From NCBI RefSeq assembly GCF_902859945.1, contig NZ_CADIKL010000029.1:36064-100063 (forward strand): DNA of 64,000 nucleotides, in the 5' to 3' direction. The translations under genes and the position numbers were made by a program. Below, piece after piece: positions 43,290-53,923 of this stretch. Position 1 is the stretch's first letter; each line of letters opens with the position of its first letter. This stretch comes from Paraburkholderia caffeinitolerans (GTDB lineage Bacteria; Pseudomonadota; Gammaproteobacteria; Burkholderiales; Burkholderiaceae). The notes under the pieces were generated by a model. The model had not been told where the DNA came from and ran no database searches. It worked only from the letters and a program-made list of their open reading frames with translations.

Positions 43290-44573
43290 TCAGCCACGCG
43301 CTCGCATGGCGCGCCACACCAGTCCCGCCGCGCCTGAAAGCAGCGCCAGCGCCGCGAGCCCGAGCGACGGCGAGAACGAGCCCGTCGAAGCCGCCAGCGG
43401 CGCGGCCACGAGCGGTCCCGCAATCTGGCCGATCCCATACGCGCCGGTCGCATAGCCCATGAGCGCGGCCGCGTGATCGCCGCGCAGCAGGCGCGCCTCG
43501 CGCATGGCGAACAACGTGATCGCCGTGAACGGCAGGCCGATCAGCACGCTGCCGAGCGAGAAACCCACGGCGTTCGGCCAGACGATGCCGAGCGCGATGC
43601 CCAGCGCCTGCAGCACATAACACGCGGCAAGAATGAGCCGGTTGTCCCAGTGCAGCGGCACGCGCGCCGCCGAGAGCGCGCCCACGATCAGCGCAACGCC
43701 GAACATCGGCCAGAACAGGTCGGGCCACACGGAGCCCGGCAGCGCGTGGCGTGCGATCACGGGCAAGAAAGTCGCGGTAATGATGTAGCCGAAGCCCGGC
43801 ACGCCGTACAGCAGCACGAGCCAGAAGGCGTCGGCGCGCGACCCATCTGCGGGCGTCGCCAGCGTGGCGGTTTGGGCCGATGGCGTTGTTGCTGCAACAG
43901 GAGAATCGCTGGCCTCGTCGTCGAACACCGGCCACACGAGCACCGTGATCAGCGCGCAGATCAGCCCGAAGCCGATCCAGCCCGCCCGCGCGCCCAGGCC
44001 GCCCGCCGCGCTCACCATCACCCCCGTCGCGACGATGCCGACGCCCGGCCCCGTGAAGATCACCCCGCCCCACGCGTTCGCGTCGAGCTGCGCGAGGCGC
44101 CGCAGGCCCCACTGCGAAGCGAACACGAAAGTCGCCGCGCTCACCGCGCCCGCCGCGAAGCGCACCACGGCCCAGATCCAGAACGAATGCGTCAGGCCCA
44201 TCGCCACGATCAGGAGCGCCGTTGCCGCCAGCCCGGCGCGCACGATGCGCGCGGGTGCGAAGCGCAGCGCCACGCATCCCACCGCGCCGACAAAATAGCC
44301 CGCGTAGTTGAGCGACGCCAGCCAGCCGCCATGGCGCAAATCGAGCGCGCCGCCATGCAGCATCAACGGCAGCAGCGGCGTGAACGCGAAGCGCCCGACG
44401 CCGAGCGCCACCGCCAGCACCGCCATGCAGGCGAGCGCGGCGCGCCGCGCCGCGTGCGGGCGATGGGCCGGATGGGTGGGAAGCACGCGTGAGACGTCGG
44501 CGCGGGAAGCAATGTCGTTCATGATCGGCTGCGATTCCGTGGAAGGCGTCGCACAGGACGCCGGTGTGAGCAT
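43290..44573 (-). CDS. MFS transporter, YbfB/YjiJ family
   Basis: This predicted inner-membrane transporter has up to 427 aa and twelve helices. The pattern VALGVGRFAFTPLLPLMLHGG, then HGGWLASLNYAGYFVGA and IFTGPGVGIVATG, is characteristic of YbfB/YjiJ proteins; no substrate is established. The N-terminus is uncertain: ATG 44573 or ATG 44522 (MNDIASRAD), neither with a good ribosome site. It is divergent from a LysR-type regulator whose ATG is 66 bp away, a classical regulator-target layout. Confidence 0.86.
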   Translation of the reverse strand: MLTPASCATPSTESQPIMNDIASRADVSRVLPTHPAHRPHAARRAALACMAVLAVALGVGRFAFTPLLPLMLHGGALDLRHGGWLASLNYAGYFVGAVGCVALRFAPARIVRAGLAATALLIVAMGLTHSFWIWAVVRFAAGAVSAATFVFASQWGLRRLAQLDANAWGGVIFTGPGVGIVATGVMVSAAGGLGARAGWIGFGLICALITVLVWPVFDDEASDSPVAATTPSAQTATLATPADGSRADAFWLVLLYGVPGFGYIITATFLPVIARHALPGSVWPDLFWPMFGVALIVGALSAARVPLHWDNRLILAACYVLQALGIALGIVWPNAVGFSLGSVLIGLPFTAITLFAMREARLLRGDHAAALMGYATGAYGIGQIAGPLVAAPLAASTGSFSPSLGLAALALLSGAAGLVWRAMRARG

Positions 44574-44590
44574 GGTAGTCGCCGCAAACG

Positions 44591-44605
44591 TTCACTAAAA
44601 ATGAA
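44591..44605. promoter_or_regulatory. Candidate LysR operator between MFS and regulator genes
   Basis: A 15-bp near-palindrome TTCACTAAAAATGAA (TTCA-N7-TGAA) lies midway in the 66-bp divergent gap, followed by ATGAAT copies at 44601 and 44611. It resembles a T-N11-A LysR site and would overlap both promoters. Confidence 0.4.
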
Positions 44606-44639
44606 TTATGATGAATGAATCCATCCCGAGGAGAGAATT

Positions 44640-45569
44640 ATGGATCTCGCCGCACTCGCGATCTTTCGCGCCGTCGTCCGCGAAAACGGCGTGACGCGGG
44701 CCGCCGCCAAGCTCAACCGGGTGCAATCGAACGTCACCACGCGCATCAAGCAGCTCGAAGACCAGCTCGGCACGCCGCTCTTCACGCGCGACGGCCGCCG
44801 CCTCGTGCTCACGCCCGCGGGCGAGACGCTGCTGCCCTACGCCGAGCGCCTGCTCGCCCTAGCCGACGAGGCGCGCCACGCCGTCAAGGCGGGCACGCCG
44901 AGCGGACGTCTGCGCTTGGGCACCATGGAAAGCATGGCGGCCACCCGTCTGCCAAGCGTTCTCGCGCGCTACCACCAGAATTGGCCCGAGGTCACGCTCG
45001 AACTGGAGACCGGCACCACGGGCCGCCTGATCGAACGTCTGCGCGAATTCGAAGTGGACGCCGCGCTGATCGCTACACCGCTCGCCGGCCCGCCCGACGC
45101 CGAAACGTTCGACTACGTGAAGGTGTACCGCGAGGAACTGGTGATGATCACGCCGCGCGGCCACCGGCCGATCCGCCAGCCCGGCGACGTCGCGCTCTCG
45201 ACGCTCGTGGCGTTCGAGCGCGGCTGCGCCTACCGCAACTATGTGGAGGCCTGGTATCTGGAGCACGGCATCCGGCCCACGCGCGTGCTGGAGCTCGGCT
45301 CGTATCACGCGATCGTCGCGTGCGTGGCGGCGGGCGCCGGCGTGGCCGTTGCGCCTCGCGCCGTGCTCGAGCTGCAGCGCAACACCGACGAAGTGGCCAT
45401 TCACTCGTTCGGAAAACTCGGCCAGGTCGACACGCTGCTCGTATGGCGGCGTGGGCACTTTTCACCCGCGCTGGACGCGTTGAAAACGGCGCTGCTGGAG
45501 CATGCGCAAAGCGAAGCACGCGCTCGTGAGGAGACGGCCAAGGCGGTGCGTTTGTCGACGAATGCCTGA
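44640..45569 (+). CDS. LysR family transcriptional regulator
   Basis: This 309-aa DNA-binding regulator has an N-terminal winged helix-turn-helix (residues about 4-62; GVTRAAAKLNRVQSNVTTRI is the recognition region) and a C-terminal periplasmic-binding-like effector domain (about 90-295). GAGGAGAG precedes the start. It is likely to control itself and the divergent YbfB-type transporter gene. A bidirectional hairpin terminator separates it from the convergent alaS. The effector is unknown. Confidence 0.93.
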   Translation: MDLAALAIFRAVVRENGVTRAAAKLNRVQSNVTTRIKQLEDQLGTPLFTRDGRRLVLTPAGETLLPYAERLLALADEARHAVKAGTPSGRLRLGTMESMAATRLPSVLARYHQNWPEVTLELETGTTGRLIERLREFEVDAALIATPLAGPPDAETFDYVKVYREELVMITPRGHRPIRQPGDVALSTLVAFERGCAYRNYVEAWYLEHGIRPTRVLELGSYHAIVACVAAGAGVAVAPRAVLELQRNTDEVAIHSFGKLGQVDTLLVWRRGHFSPALDALKTALLEHAQSEARAREETAKAVRLSTNA

Positions 45570-45616
45570 GCGCAGCCGAGGGCGACCAAACCACGCCCGC
45601 GGCGCGCGCCCAAACA

Positions 45617-45646
45617 AAAAGGGCTGCCCTCTCGGACAGCCCTTTT
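45617..45646. terminator. Bidirectional intrinsic terminator between lysR and alaS
   Basis: A perfect 10-bp stem (AAAAGGGCTG at 45617-45626, CAGCCCTTTT at 45637-45646) has A-rich and T-rich arms, so it can terminate the regulator on the plus strand and alaS on the minus strand. Confidence 0.85.
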
Positions 45647-45692
45647 GCATTGATCACATCGATCGCAGCGGCTTCTCAGCCGCGTTTGAGCC

Positions 45693-48317
45693 TTACAGCT
45701 TCGCTTCGACCCAGCCCTTCACGCCCGCGAGCGCGGCCGGCAGGTTGGCCGGCTCGGTGCCGCCCGCCTGCGCCATGTCCGGACGGCCACCGCCCTTGCC
45801 GCCCACCTGCTGGGCCACGAAGTTCACGAGCTCGCCAGCCTTGACCTTCTTGCTGGCCTCGGCCGTCACGCCCGCGATCAGGCTGACCTTGCCGCCGTCG
45901 ACGGCCGCCAGCACGATCGCCGCGCTCTTGAGCTTGTCCTTGAGCTTGTCCACCGTTTCGCGCAGCGTCTTCGAGTCCGCGCCTTCGAGCGTGGCGGCCA
46001 GCACGTGCACGCCATTCACCTCGATGGCCTGGCCCGCGAGCTCATCGCCCTGGCTCGATGCCAGCTTCGACTTGAGCGCGCCCAGCTCCTTCTCGAGCGA
46101 CTTCACCTGATCCTGCACCTGCGCGATACGCTGCGTGAGTTCCGAAGGCTGCGCCTTCAGAGCCGCCGCCGCCGCATTCACCCGCGCGTCGAGTTCCTGC
46201 ACGAAGCGCACGGCGTTATCGCCCGTGATCGCTTCCACGCGGCGGATGCCTGCGGCCACGCCGCCTTCCACCACGATCTTGAACAGGCCAATGTCGCCGC
46301 TGCGGTTCACGTGCGTGCCACCGCACAGCTCGCGCGAGAAGCCAAGGTCGAGCACACGCACTTCGTCGCCGTACTTCTCGCCGAACAGCGCCATCGCGCC
46401 GCCCTTCACGGCTTCGTCGTACGGCAGCACGCGCACGATGCCGGGCGCGTTCGCCAGCACTTGCGCATTGACGATTTCTTCGACGCGACGAATCTGCTCA
46501 TCGGTCATCGGCGCGTTGTGGGCGAAGTCGAAACGCGTCTTGTCGGCATCGACGAGCGAACCCTTCTGCTGCACGTGCTGGCCCAGCACTTCGCGCAGCG
46601 CCTTGTGCATCAAGTGCGTGGCCGAGTGGTTGCGCGCGGTGCGGGCACGACGGATGGCGTCGATTTCCGCCTTCACGGTATCGCCCACCTTGAGCGTGCC
46701 CTGCTCGAGCGTGCCGTGGTGGCCGCTCACGTCGGCTTGAACCTTGAGGGTGTCGGCCACGGCGAAGCGCACGCTTGCGTTCGAGATCACGCCCTGGTCG
46801 CCCACCTGGCCGCCCGACTCCGCGTAGAACGGCGTGTGGTCGAGCACGACCACGGCGTCCTGCCCGGTCTTCACTTCATTGACCGATGCGCCATCCACAT
46901 AGAGCGCGACGATCTTCGCGTCGTCGAAGACGATTTCCTCATAGCCGTGGAACGTGGTCTTCGCGCCCGCGTATTCGAGGCCCTGCGCCATCTTGAACTT
47001 GCCCGCCGCGCGCGCCTGCTCGCGCTGGCGCGCCATGGCGTCGTCGAAGGCCGGTTCGTCGACCGTGACGTTGCGCTCGCGGCAGACGTCCGCCGTCAAG
47101 TCGAGCGGGAAGCCGTAGGTGTCGTGCAGCTTGAATGCGAGTTCGCCGTCGAGCGTCTTGCCGCCCCTGGCGTCGAGGTCAGCCAAGGCGGCATCGAGAA
47201 TCGACATGCCGTGCTCGATGGTCTCGAAGAAGCGCTCTTCTTCCTGACGCAGCACATCAGTCACGCGCTGCTGCGCTTCCTTCAGTTCGGGATAGGCCGC
47301 GCCCATTTCCGTGACGAGGTCGTCCACGAGTTTGTGGAAGAAGCCGTTCTTGCGGCCGAGCTTGTAGCCATGGCGGATTGCACGGCGCACGATACGGCGC
47401 AGCACGTAGCCGCGGCCTTCGTTGCCCGGAATCACGCCGTCGACGATCAGGAACGAGCACGCGCGGATGTGGTCCGCGATCACCTTCAGCGAATTGTTCG
47501 TGAGGTCGGCGGTGCCGGTCTCGCGCCCAGCGGCCTTGATCAGGTTCTGGAACAGGTCGATCTCATAGTTGCTGTGCACGTGCTGCAGCACGGCGGCGAG
47601 GCGTTCCAGGCCCATGCCCGTGTCGACGCACTGCTTGGGCAGCGGCGTCATGTTGCCCTGGGCGTCGCGGTTGAACTGCATGAACACGAGATTCCAGATC
47701 TCGATGAAGCGGTCGCCGTCTTCTTCAGGAGACCCCGGGGGGCCGCCCCACACTTCCGGACCGTGGTCGTAGAACACTTCCGAGCACGGGCCGCAGGGGC
47801 CGGTGTCGGCCATCTGCCAGAAGTTGTCCGATGCGTAGCGCGCGCCCTTGTTGTCGCCGATGCGGATGATGCGCTCCGCCGGCACGCCCACTTCCTTCGC
47901 CCAGATGTCGAAGGCTTCGTCGTCTTCCTTGTAGACAGTGACCGTGAGCTTGTCGGCCGGCAGGCCGTAGACCTTGGTCAGCAGTTCCCAGCAGTAGTGG
48001 ATCGCATCACGCTTGAAGTAGTCGCCGAACGAGAAGTTGCCGAGCATCTCGAAGAACGTGTGGTGGCGCGCGGTGTAGCCGACGTTTTCGAGGTCGTTGT
48101 GCTTGCCGCCCGCGCGCACGCTGCGCTGCGCCGTCGTGGCGCGCGAGTACGGGCGCGATTCGGTGCCGAGGAACACGTCCTTGAACTGCACCATGCCCGA
48201 GTTGGTGAACAGCAACGTGGGGTCGTTGCCCGGCACAAGGCTCGACGAGCGCACGATCGTGTGGCCCTTCGACTCGAAGAACTTGAGGAATTTCTCGCGG
48301 ATTTCGGCGGCTTTCAT
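45693..48317 (-). CDS. alaS: Alanyl-tRNA synthetase
   Basis: This 874-aa class II enzyme charges tRNA-Ala. The catalytic domain shows HTIVRSSSLVPGNDPTLLFTN, RHHTFFEMLGNFSFGDYFK and GMGLERLAAVLQ. The editing domain contains HSATHLMHKALREVLG and the zinc-binding CGGTHVNRSGDIG. A C-terminal DHHA1 domain with GGKGGGRPDMAQAGG completes the protein. The length is normal and the gene is intact. A TATAAT element on the minus strand (48436-48441) could be its -10 box. Confidence 0.98.
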   Translation of the reverse strand: MKAAEIREKFLKFFESKGHTIVRSSSLVPGNDPTLLFTNSGMVQFKDVFLGTESRPYSRATTAQRSVRAGGKHNDLENVGYTARHHTFFEMLGNFSFGDYFKRDAIHYCWELLTKVYGLPADKLTVTVYKEDDEAFDIWAKEVGVPAERIIRIGDNKGARYASDNFWQMADTGPCGPCSEVFYDHGPEVWGGPPGSPEEDGDRFIEIWNLVFMQFNRDAQGNMTPLPKQCVDTGMGLERLAAVLQHVHSNYEIDLFQNLIKAAGRETGTADLTNNSLKVIADHIRACSFLIVDGVIPGNEGRGYVLRRIVRRAIRHGYKLGRKNGFFHKLVDDLVTEMGAAYPELKEAQQRVTDVLRQEEERFFETIEHGMSILDAALADLDARGGKTLDGELAFKLHDTYGFPLDLTADVCRERNVTVDEPAFDDAMARQREQARAAGKFKMAQGLEYAGAKTTFHGYEEIVFDDAKIVALYVDGASVNEVKTGQDAVVVLDHTPFYAESGGQVGDQGVISNASVRFAVADTLKVQADVSGHHGTLEQGTLKVGDTVKAEIDAIRRARTARNHSATHLMHKALREVLGQHVQQKGSLVDADKTRFDFAHNAPMTDEQIRRVEEIVNAQVLANAPGIVRVLPYDEAVKGGAMALFGEKYGDEVRVLDLGFSRELCGGTHVNRSGDIGLFKIVVEGGVAAGIRRVEAITGDNAVRFVQELDARVNAAAAALKAQPSELTQRIAQVQDQVKSLEKELGALKSKLASSQGDELAGQAIEVNGVHVLAATLEGADSKTLRETVDKLKDKLKSAAIVLAAVDGGKVSLIAGVTAEASKKVKAGELVNFVAQQVGGKGGGRPDMAQAGGTEPANLPAALAGVKGWVEAKL

Positions 48318-48673
48318 GGCGTACTGTATTTACCTTCGGGGCGTTCAGTGCTGAATCTTGTGAGGTCGTCGAAGCCCGCGCATGGGCCTGGATTACTCCC
48401 GGATGCGCGCGGAATCGGCGATGCTGAATCGAACGATTATACGGGATCGCCGCGCGCTCGCGGCAGCGCGCTCAGGCAGCCTGCTCCATAGTGTGCGCGG
48501 GCGCGACAGCGCGCCGGCATGCCAGTCCACCTCGCCTTCCGAGTTCCGCACAGCGAAACTTTGTACCGAAAAATAACATCGCTGCGGACAGATCGCTTAA
48601 GATGCCTGGATCGGCCGCCGCGCTGCCCGCATGGGCGGCTACAGGCCACAGAACGACACTGGAAGACACAAGC
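48318..48673. other. Divergent intergenic region between alaS and the CoA-transferase gene
   Basis: This 356-bp stretch contains no gene that I can support. It must hold the alaS promoter (minus) and the CoA-transferase promoter (plus); a weak TTAAGAT at 48597 could be a -10 for the latter. No riboswitch or T-box-like structure was recognised. Confidence 0.5.
48436..48441 (-). promoter_or_regulatory. Possible alaS -10 element
   Basis: The minus strand reads TATAAT here within CGTATAATCG, about 120 nt before the alaS start. No good -35 box lies 16-18 nt upstream, so the assignment is tentative. Confidence 0.35.
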
Positions 48674-49894
48674 ATGGGCGCTCTCAGTCATATCCGCGTA
48701 CTCGACCTCACCCGCGTCCTTGCCGGACCGTGGTGCGCGCAGACCCTCGCCGACTTCGGCGCTGACGTGATCAAGGTGGAACGCCCGGGCGCCGGCGACG
48801 ACACGCGCCACTGGGGGCCTCCGTACCTGAAGACCCCGGACGGCCAGGACACAGCCGAAGCCGCCTACTATCTCGCGCCGAACCGCAACAAGCGCTCGGT
48901 GACGCTCGACATCGCGACGCCCGAGGGCCAGCGCATCGTGCGCGAGCTCGCGGCGCAAAGCGACGTCGTGCTGGAGAACTACAAGGTCGGGCAGCTCAAG
49001 AAGTACGGGCTCGACTACGAGTCGCTGCGCGCCGTGAAGCCCGATCTCATCTACTGCTCGGTGACCGGATTCGGCCAGACCGGGCCCTACGCGCCGCGCG
49101 CGGGCTACGACTTCATCGTGCAAGGCATGGGCGGCTTCATGAGCATCACGGGCGAGCGCGACAGCCTGCCGGGCGGCGGCCCGCAGAAGGCCGGCGTGGC
49201 GATCGCCGACCTCATGACCGGCATGTACTCGACCATCGCCGTGCTCACGGCGCTGGCGCACCGCGACCGCACGGGCGCCGGCCAGTACATCGACATGGCG
49301 CTGCTCGACGTGCAGGTGGCCATGCTCGCGAACATGAACACGAATTACCTCGCGAGCGGCACGCCGCCCGCGCGCTGGGGTAATGCGCATCCGAACATCG
49401 TGCCCTATCAGGCGTTCCAGACGACCGACAGCTGGATCATTCTCGCGGTGGGCAACGACGGGCAGTTCCGCAAGTTCGTCGAGGTCGCGGGCCGCCCCGA
49501 ACTCGCCGACGACGAGCGCTTCGCCACCAATCCCGCGCGCGTGCGCAATCGCGACACGCTGGTGCCGATCGTCGCCGAGCTGATCCGCACGCGCAGCAAG
49601 GCCGACTGGATCGGCGCGCTCGAAGGCGCGGGCGTGCCGTGCGGGCCGATCAACAACCTCGCGGAAGTGTTCGAGAACGAGCAGGTAGTGTCACGCGGCA
49701 TGCAGGTCGATGTGCCGCACCCCTCGGGCGCGACGGCGCGGCTCGTGCGCAACCCCATCCGCATGAGCGAGACGCCGCCCACCGTGACGAGCCATCCGCC
49801 GACGCTGGGCGAGCACACCGTGGAGGTACTGCGCGACGTGCTCGGTTATAGCGAGGAGCAGGTGGCGGCGTTGCGCGGCCAGGGCGTGGCCTGA
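48674..49894 (+). CDS. CaiB/BaiF family CoA-transferase
   Basis: This 406-aa class III CoA-transferase moves CoA between carboxylic acids. It shows the family start LSHIRVLDLTRVLAGPWCAQ, followed by LADFGADVIKVERPGAGDDTR, where an expected catalytic Asp region follows (SVTGFGQTGPYAPRAGYDF), and GGFMSITGERD. The C-terminal GVPCGPINNLAEVFENEQV is typical. The acids used cannot be told from sequence; formyl-, succinyl- and crotonobetainyl-CoA transferases share these features. It appears monocistronic, divergent from alaS. Confidence 0.93.
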   Translation: MGALSHIRVLDLTRVLAGPWCAQTLADFGADVIKVERPGAGDDTRHWGPPYLKTPDGQDTAEAAYYLAPNRNKRSVTLDIATPEGQRIVRELAAQSDVVLENYKVGQLKKYGLDYESLRAVKPDLIYCSVTGFGQTGPYAPRAGYDFIVQGMGGFMSITGERDSLPGGGPQKAGVAIADLMTGMYSTIAVLTALAHRDRTGAGQYIDMALLDVQVAMLANMNTNYLASGTPPARWGNAHPNIVPYQAFQTTDSWIILAVGNDGQFRKFVEVAGRPELADDERFATNPARVRNRDTLVPIVAELIRTRSKADWIGALEGAGVPCGPINNLAEVFENEQVVSRGMQVDVPHPSGATARLVRNPIRMSETPPTVTSHPPTLGEHTVEVLRDVLGYSEEQVAALRGQGVA

Positions 49895-49927
49895 AGCGCG
49901 GGTAACGAGGTGGGCGTGAGGTGGGCG

Positions 49928-50506
49928 TCAACCCACCCCGCCCTTGCGCATCGACATTAGCCATTCGAAGCCCTGCGGCCAGTCCCCCAAACCGCTTTCC
50001 GCATTGATGTGCCCGCGCGCGCCGATCTCGATCCAGCGGCTGTCCCACGCGCGCGCGCAGCGCTCGGCAAATGCGAGCCCGCCATAAGGATCGTCGCTGC
50101 TCGCCACGACAATGCTCGCGAACGGCAGCACCGGCGCCGGTTCGAGCGGCACCGGATCGAAGCCGCTCGCATCGCGCGGAAATTCGGGACCGTCCGGGTC
50201 GGGCACCGCCACCAGCAGCGCGCCCGCGACCTTCGCGAGCGTCGCCGCGCTCGCGTGATGCGCCGCCCAGTGCGCGATTGTGAGACAGCCGAGACTGTGC
50301 GCCGCCAGCAGTACGCCGCCCTCGCCCGCCGCATCGGCATTCAATGTGGCTTCGAGCGTGCGACACCATGCGTTGCAATCCGGATGCATCCAGTCGGGCA
50401 TGCGCACTCGCTCGAACCCCGCGTGTGTGGCTTCCCAGCGCGTTTGCCAATGCCCCGGCCCCGAGTTCATATAGCCCGGCAACACCAGCATCCGTGGTTT
50501 GTTCAT
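49928..50506 (-). CDS. RBBP9/YdeN family alpha/beta hydrolase
   Basis: This 192-aa serine hydrolase has VLPGYMNSGPGHWQTRWE at the N-terminus (oxyanion region), nucleophile Ser71 in AAHSLGC, Asp138/139 in SSDDPYGG and His166 in RGHINAESGLGDW. The length matches the compact RBBP9 family. The substrate is unknown. AAGGAA before the ATG supports start 50506. It converges on the CoA-transferase gene with 33 nt between the stops. Confidence 0.9.
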   Translation of the reverse strand: MNKPRMLVLPGYMNSGPGHWQTRWEATHAGFERVRMPDWMHPDCNAWCRTLEATLNADAAGEGGVLLAAHSLGCLTIAHWAAHHASAATLAKVAGALLVAVPDPDGPEFPRDASGFDPVPLEPAPVLPFASIVVASSDDPYGGLAFAERCARAWDSRWIEIGARGHINAESGLGDWPQGFEWLMSMRKGGVG

Positions 50507-50683
50507 CGTCGTTTTTCCTTCGGTTCTTTCCAGGCCACGCAGCAGCCCGCGCAACGCGCCGGCGCAACGCCCGCGAGCCGGGACTGGCAGGCCCCACCTC
50601 GTCAGGTAGAATGGAAGACACCACTGGGCGCCGGATTGAGCCTTTCCTTATGTACCGCGCCCTCGAACGACTTCCCTTTTCGC

Positions 50684-52408
<1,725 letters not shown>

Positions 52409-52453
52409 GCAAGCAAAAGCGGCAGAAGGTATTGCCGCTTCAGCTCCAGATGC

Positions 52454-52545
52454 AAAAAACCCGCACGTTCTGAACTGAACCCCTTAAGTTGGACACCGAT
52501 CCAACCTTTGGGGTGCAGGTCAGTTCAACACGTGCGGTTTTTTTT
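52454..52545. mobile_element. Palindromic IS3-end-like remnant in the loop of the glnS terminator
   Basis: Inner arms TGAACTGA...CCCC...AAGTTGGA and TCCAAC...GGGG...TCAGTTCA form an imperfect inverted repeat that resembles ends of IS3/IS150-group elements (recalled resemblance). Outer arms AAAAAACCCGCACGT (52454-52468) and ACGTGCGGTTTTTTT (52530-52544) look like a bidirectional terminator serving glnS and the convergent Nudix gene. There is no transposase. It could be a MITE or the remnant of an insertion into the terminator loop. Confidence 0.5.
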
Positions 52546-52585
52546 ATTTGTCCGGGTCCGCCAGCGCGGCAGCCGTATGCGTCAG

Positions 52586-53035
52586 TCAAAGCTGGCCGTG
52601 CAGCCCGGCGAGCGAGAGCGTTGTGCCGAAGAGCCGCGCGAGACTGCGGCTTGCGTACTGGTCCACGTCGGCGGGCGCGACCCATGCCCAGGCGTCCATC
52701 TCGGGAATCATCACGCCGTCGTAACGACGCGGGAAAAGCGACACGCAGTGGCATTGCGACAGATCGAGCTCCCCTGCTTCGGCACGCACCGCGAACAGAT
52801 GCAGATCCTTATCGCGCCGATACACGAAGCGCCCAAGATCGACAAGCCGCGCCGCGTCGATCGCGATACCGGTCTCCTCGACCATTTCACGCAATGCGCT
52901 TTGCGCCTCGGTTTCGCCGGGCTCGCCCTGCCCCTTCGGAATGTCCCAGTGACCGGTGCCGGTCGCGTGCGCGAGCAGCACGCGACCGATCGGGTCGAGC
53001 AGCACGATGCCGCACGAGACGGTCTTGCCGTTCAC
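52586..53035 (-). CDS. Nudix hydrolase (MutT-like)
   Basis: This 149-aa Nudix hydrolase has the complete box: Gly35, then Glu41, REMVEETGI at 49-57 (Arg49, Glu50, Glu53, Glu54, Gly56). Upstream HWDIPKGQGEPGE resembles diadenosine polyphosphate and nucleotide-sugar hydrolases. I prefer GTG 53035 (VNGKTVSCGIVLLD) because the longer ATG start at 53083 would overlap the upstream gene by 41 nt; no ribosome site decides it. It sits 7 nt downstream of the secreted-protein gene on the same strand. Confidence 0.87.
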   Translation of the reverse strand: MNGKTVSCGIVLLDPIGRVLLAHATGTGHWDIPKGQGEPGETEAQSALREMVEETGIAIDAARLVDLGRFVYRRDKDLHLFAVRAEAGELDLSQCHCVSLFPRRYDGVMIPEMDAWAWVAPADVDQYASRSLARLFGTTLSLAGLHGQL

Positions 53036-53042
53036 TGCGTGC

Positions 53043-53429
53043 TCAGTGCTTCTTCTGATAGACCCAGGCGCCGCTGCCGACACGGCAGAACTGCGGACGC
53101 AGCGTCATCGACTGCCCCTTCGCGGTCACGACCACTTCCGAATCGCGGCAGGTTTTGTCGCCGTCCTTCTGGGTCTTATTCGGCGTAATGGTGGCTTCCA
53201 TCTTCACGGGGTTGCGAAGACCATCGTTATTCCAGTTGGAGGTTTCGCCATCCGACTTGTTCGCAATCGAATCCCGCACCGCGCTGGCGAGCGACTTGTA
53301 GTCCGCCGGCGTCATCCAGCTAGCCGGCGTGTCATTGAGGAAACCCAGATTGGCAGCCTGAGCGGCCGAACCCGCCGACAGCAGGAATGCGGCAGCAAGG
53401 CCGGACAGAATACGGGGCGACTTCAGCAT
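53043..53429 (-). CDS. Small secreted protein of unknown function
   Basis: This 128-aa protein has a clear Sec signal peptide (MLKSPRILSG start, hydrophobic core, AAQA cleavage region near residue 24). The mature 104 residues contain two cysteines (in KTCRDSEVV and PQFCRVG) that could form a disulfide, and end in SGAWVYQKKH. No family is recognised. GGGAGAA precedes the start at 53429, preferred over an upstream ATG at 53618. It is followed closely by the Nudix gene. Confidence 0.8.
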   Translation of the reverse strand: MLKSPRILSGLAAAFLLSAGSAAQAANLGFLNDTPASWMTPADYKSLASAVRDSIANKSDGETSNWNNDGLRNPVKMEATITPNKTQKDGDKTCRDSEVVVTAKGQSMTLRPQFCRVGSGAWVYQKKH

Positions 53430-53664
53430 TGAGCGTTCTCCCTGATGGAGTGTTAAATGGGATGTGAAATTGCCGAAAAGAATAACACGCACCCCAATTT
53501 TTACCTGCCCCAGCGCGGCGAGGCCACGGTGCGCCTCACCCATCACAAGGGTGAATTTTCGACTGAATTCCGCAAGCGTTTCGGATTGATCCGATAGCGA
53601 TTCAGGCAGGCGGTCCATAAGCTTTGCCTATCAATCACTTACGCACCGCTAGGCATTTCCCGTC

Positions 53665-53904
53665 ATGACTTACGCCATCGCCCTACGGATCTTTGCCGTG
53701 ATGCTGTCTCTACTGGCCATTGGGCTCATGGCCATGATCGCCCAGCACACACACAAGCCTCGGCCCGAGGCGAATGTGCCGTTCGCCATTCACTTCGAGA
53801 GCGGGCCGCGCTGGCCCGAAACCATGTTGCGCGGCGGCGTCCTGTGCCTGCTCGCCTCGTTCGTCGTGCTCACGGCCACCTGCATCCTGATTGCGGGCAA
53901 CTGA
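53665..53904 (+). CDS. Small two-helix membrane protein, unknown function
   Basis: This 79-aa protein has hydrophobic helices near residues 5-25 and 55-76, joined by a polar loop with Pro and His (HTHKPRPEANVPFAIHFESG). No family is recognised. The coding character is supported by codon use and by the gene fitting the space between its neighbours; the ribosome site is weak. It converges on the peroxidase gene, with 19 nt between the stops. Confidence 0.65.
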   Translation: MTYAIALRIFAVMLSLLAIGLMAMIAQHTHKPRPEANVPFAIHFESGPRWPETMLRGGVLCLLASFVVLTATCILIAGN

Positions 53905-53923
53905 CCTGGCACTCGTTACACGC

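Noticed and set aside
46005..48491. 828-codon open frame on the plus strand opposite alaS
   Set aside because: It is a mirror of the alaS codons; the product has the Arg/His/Val-rich composition of antisense frames and no domain.
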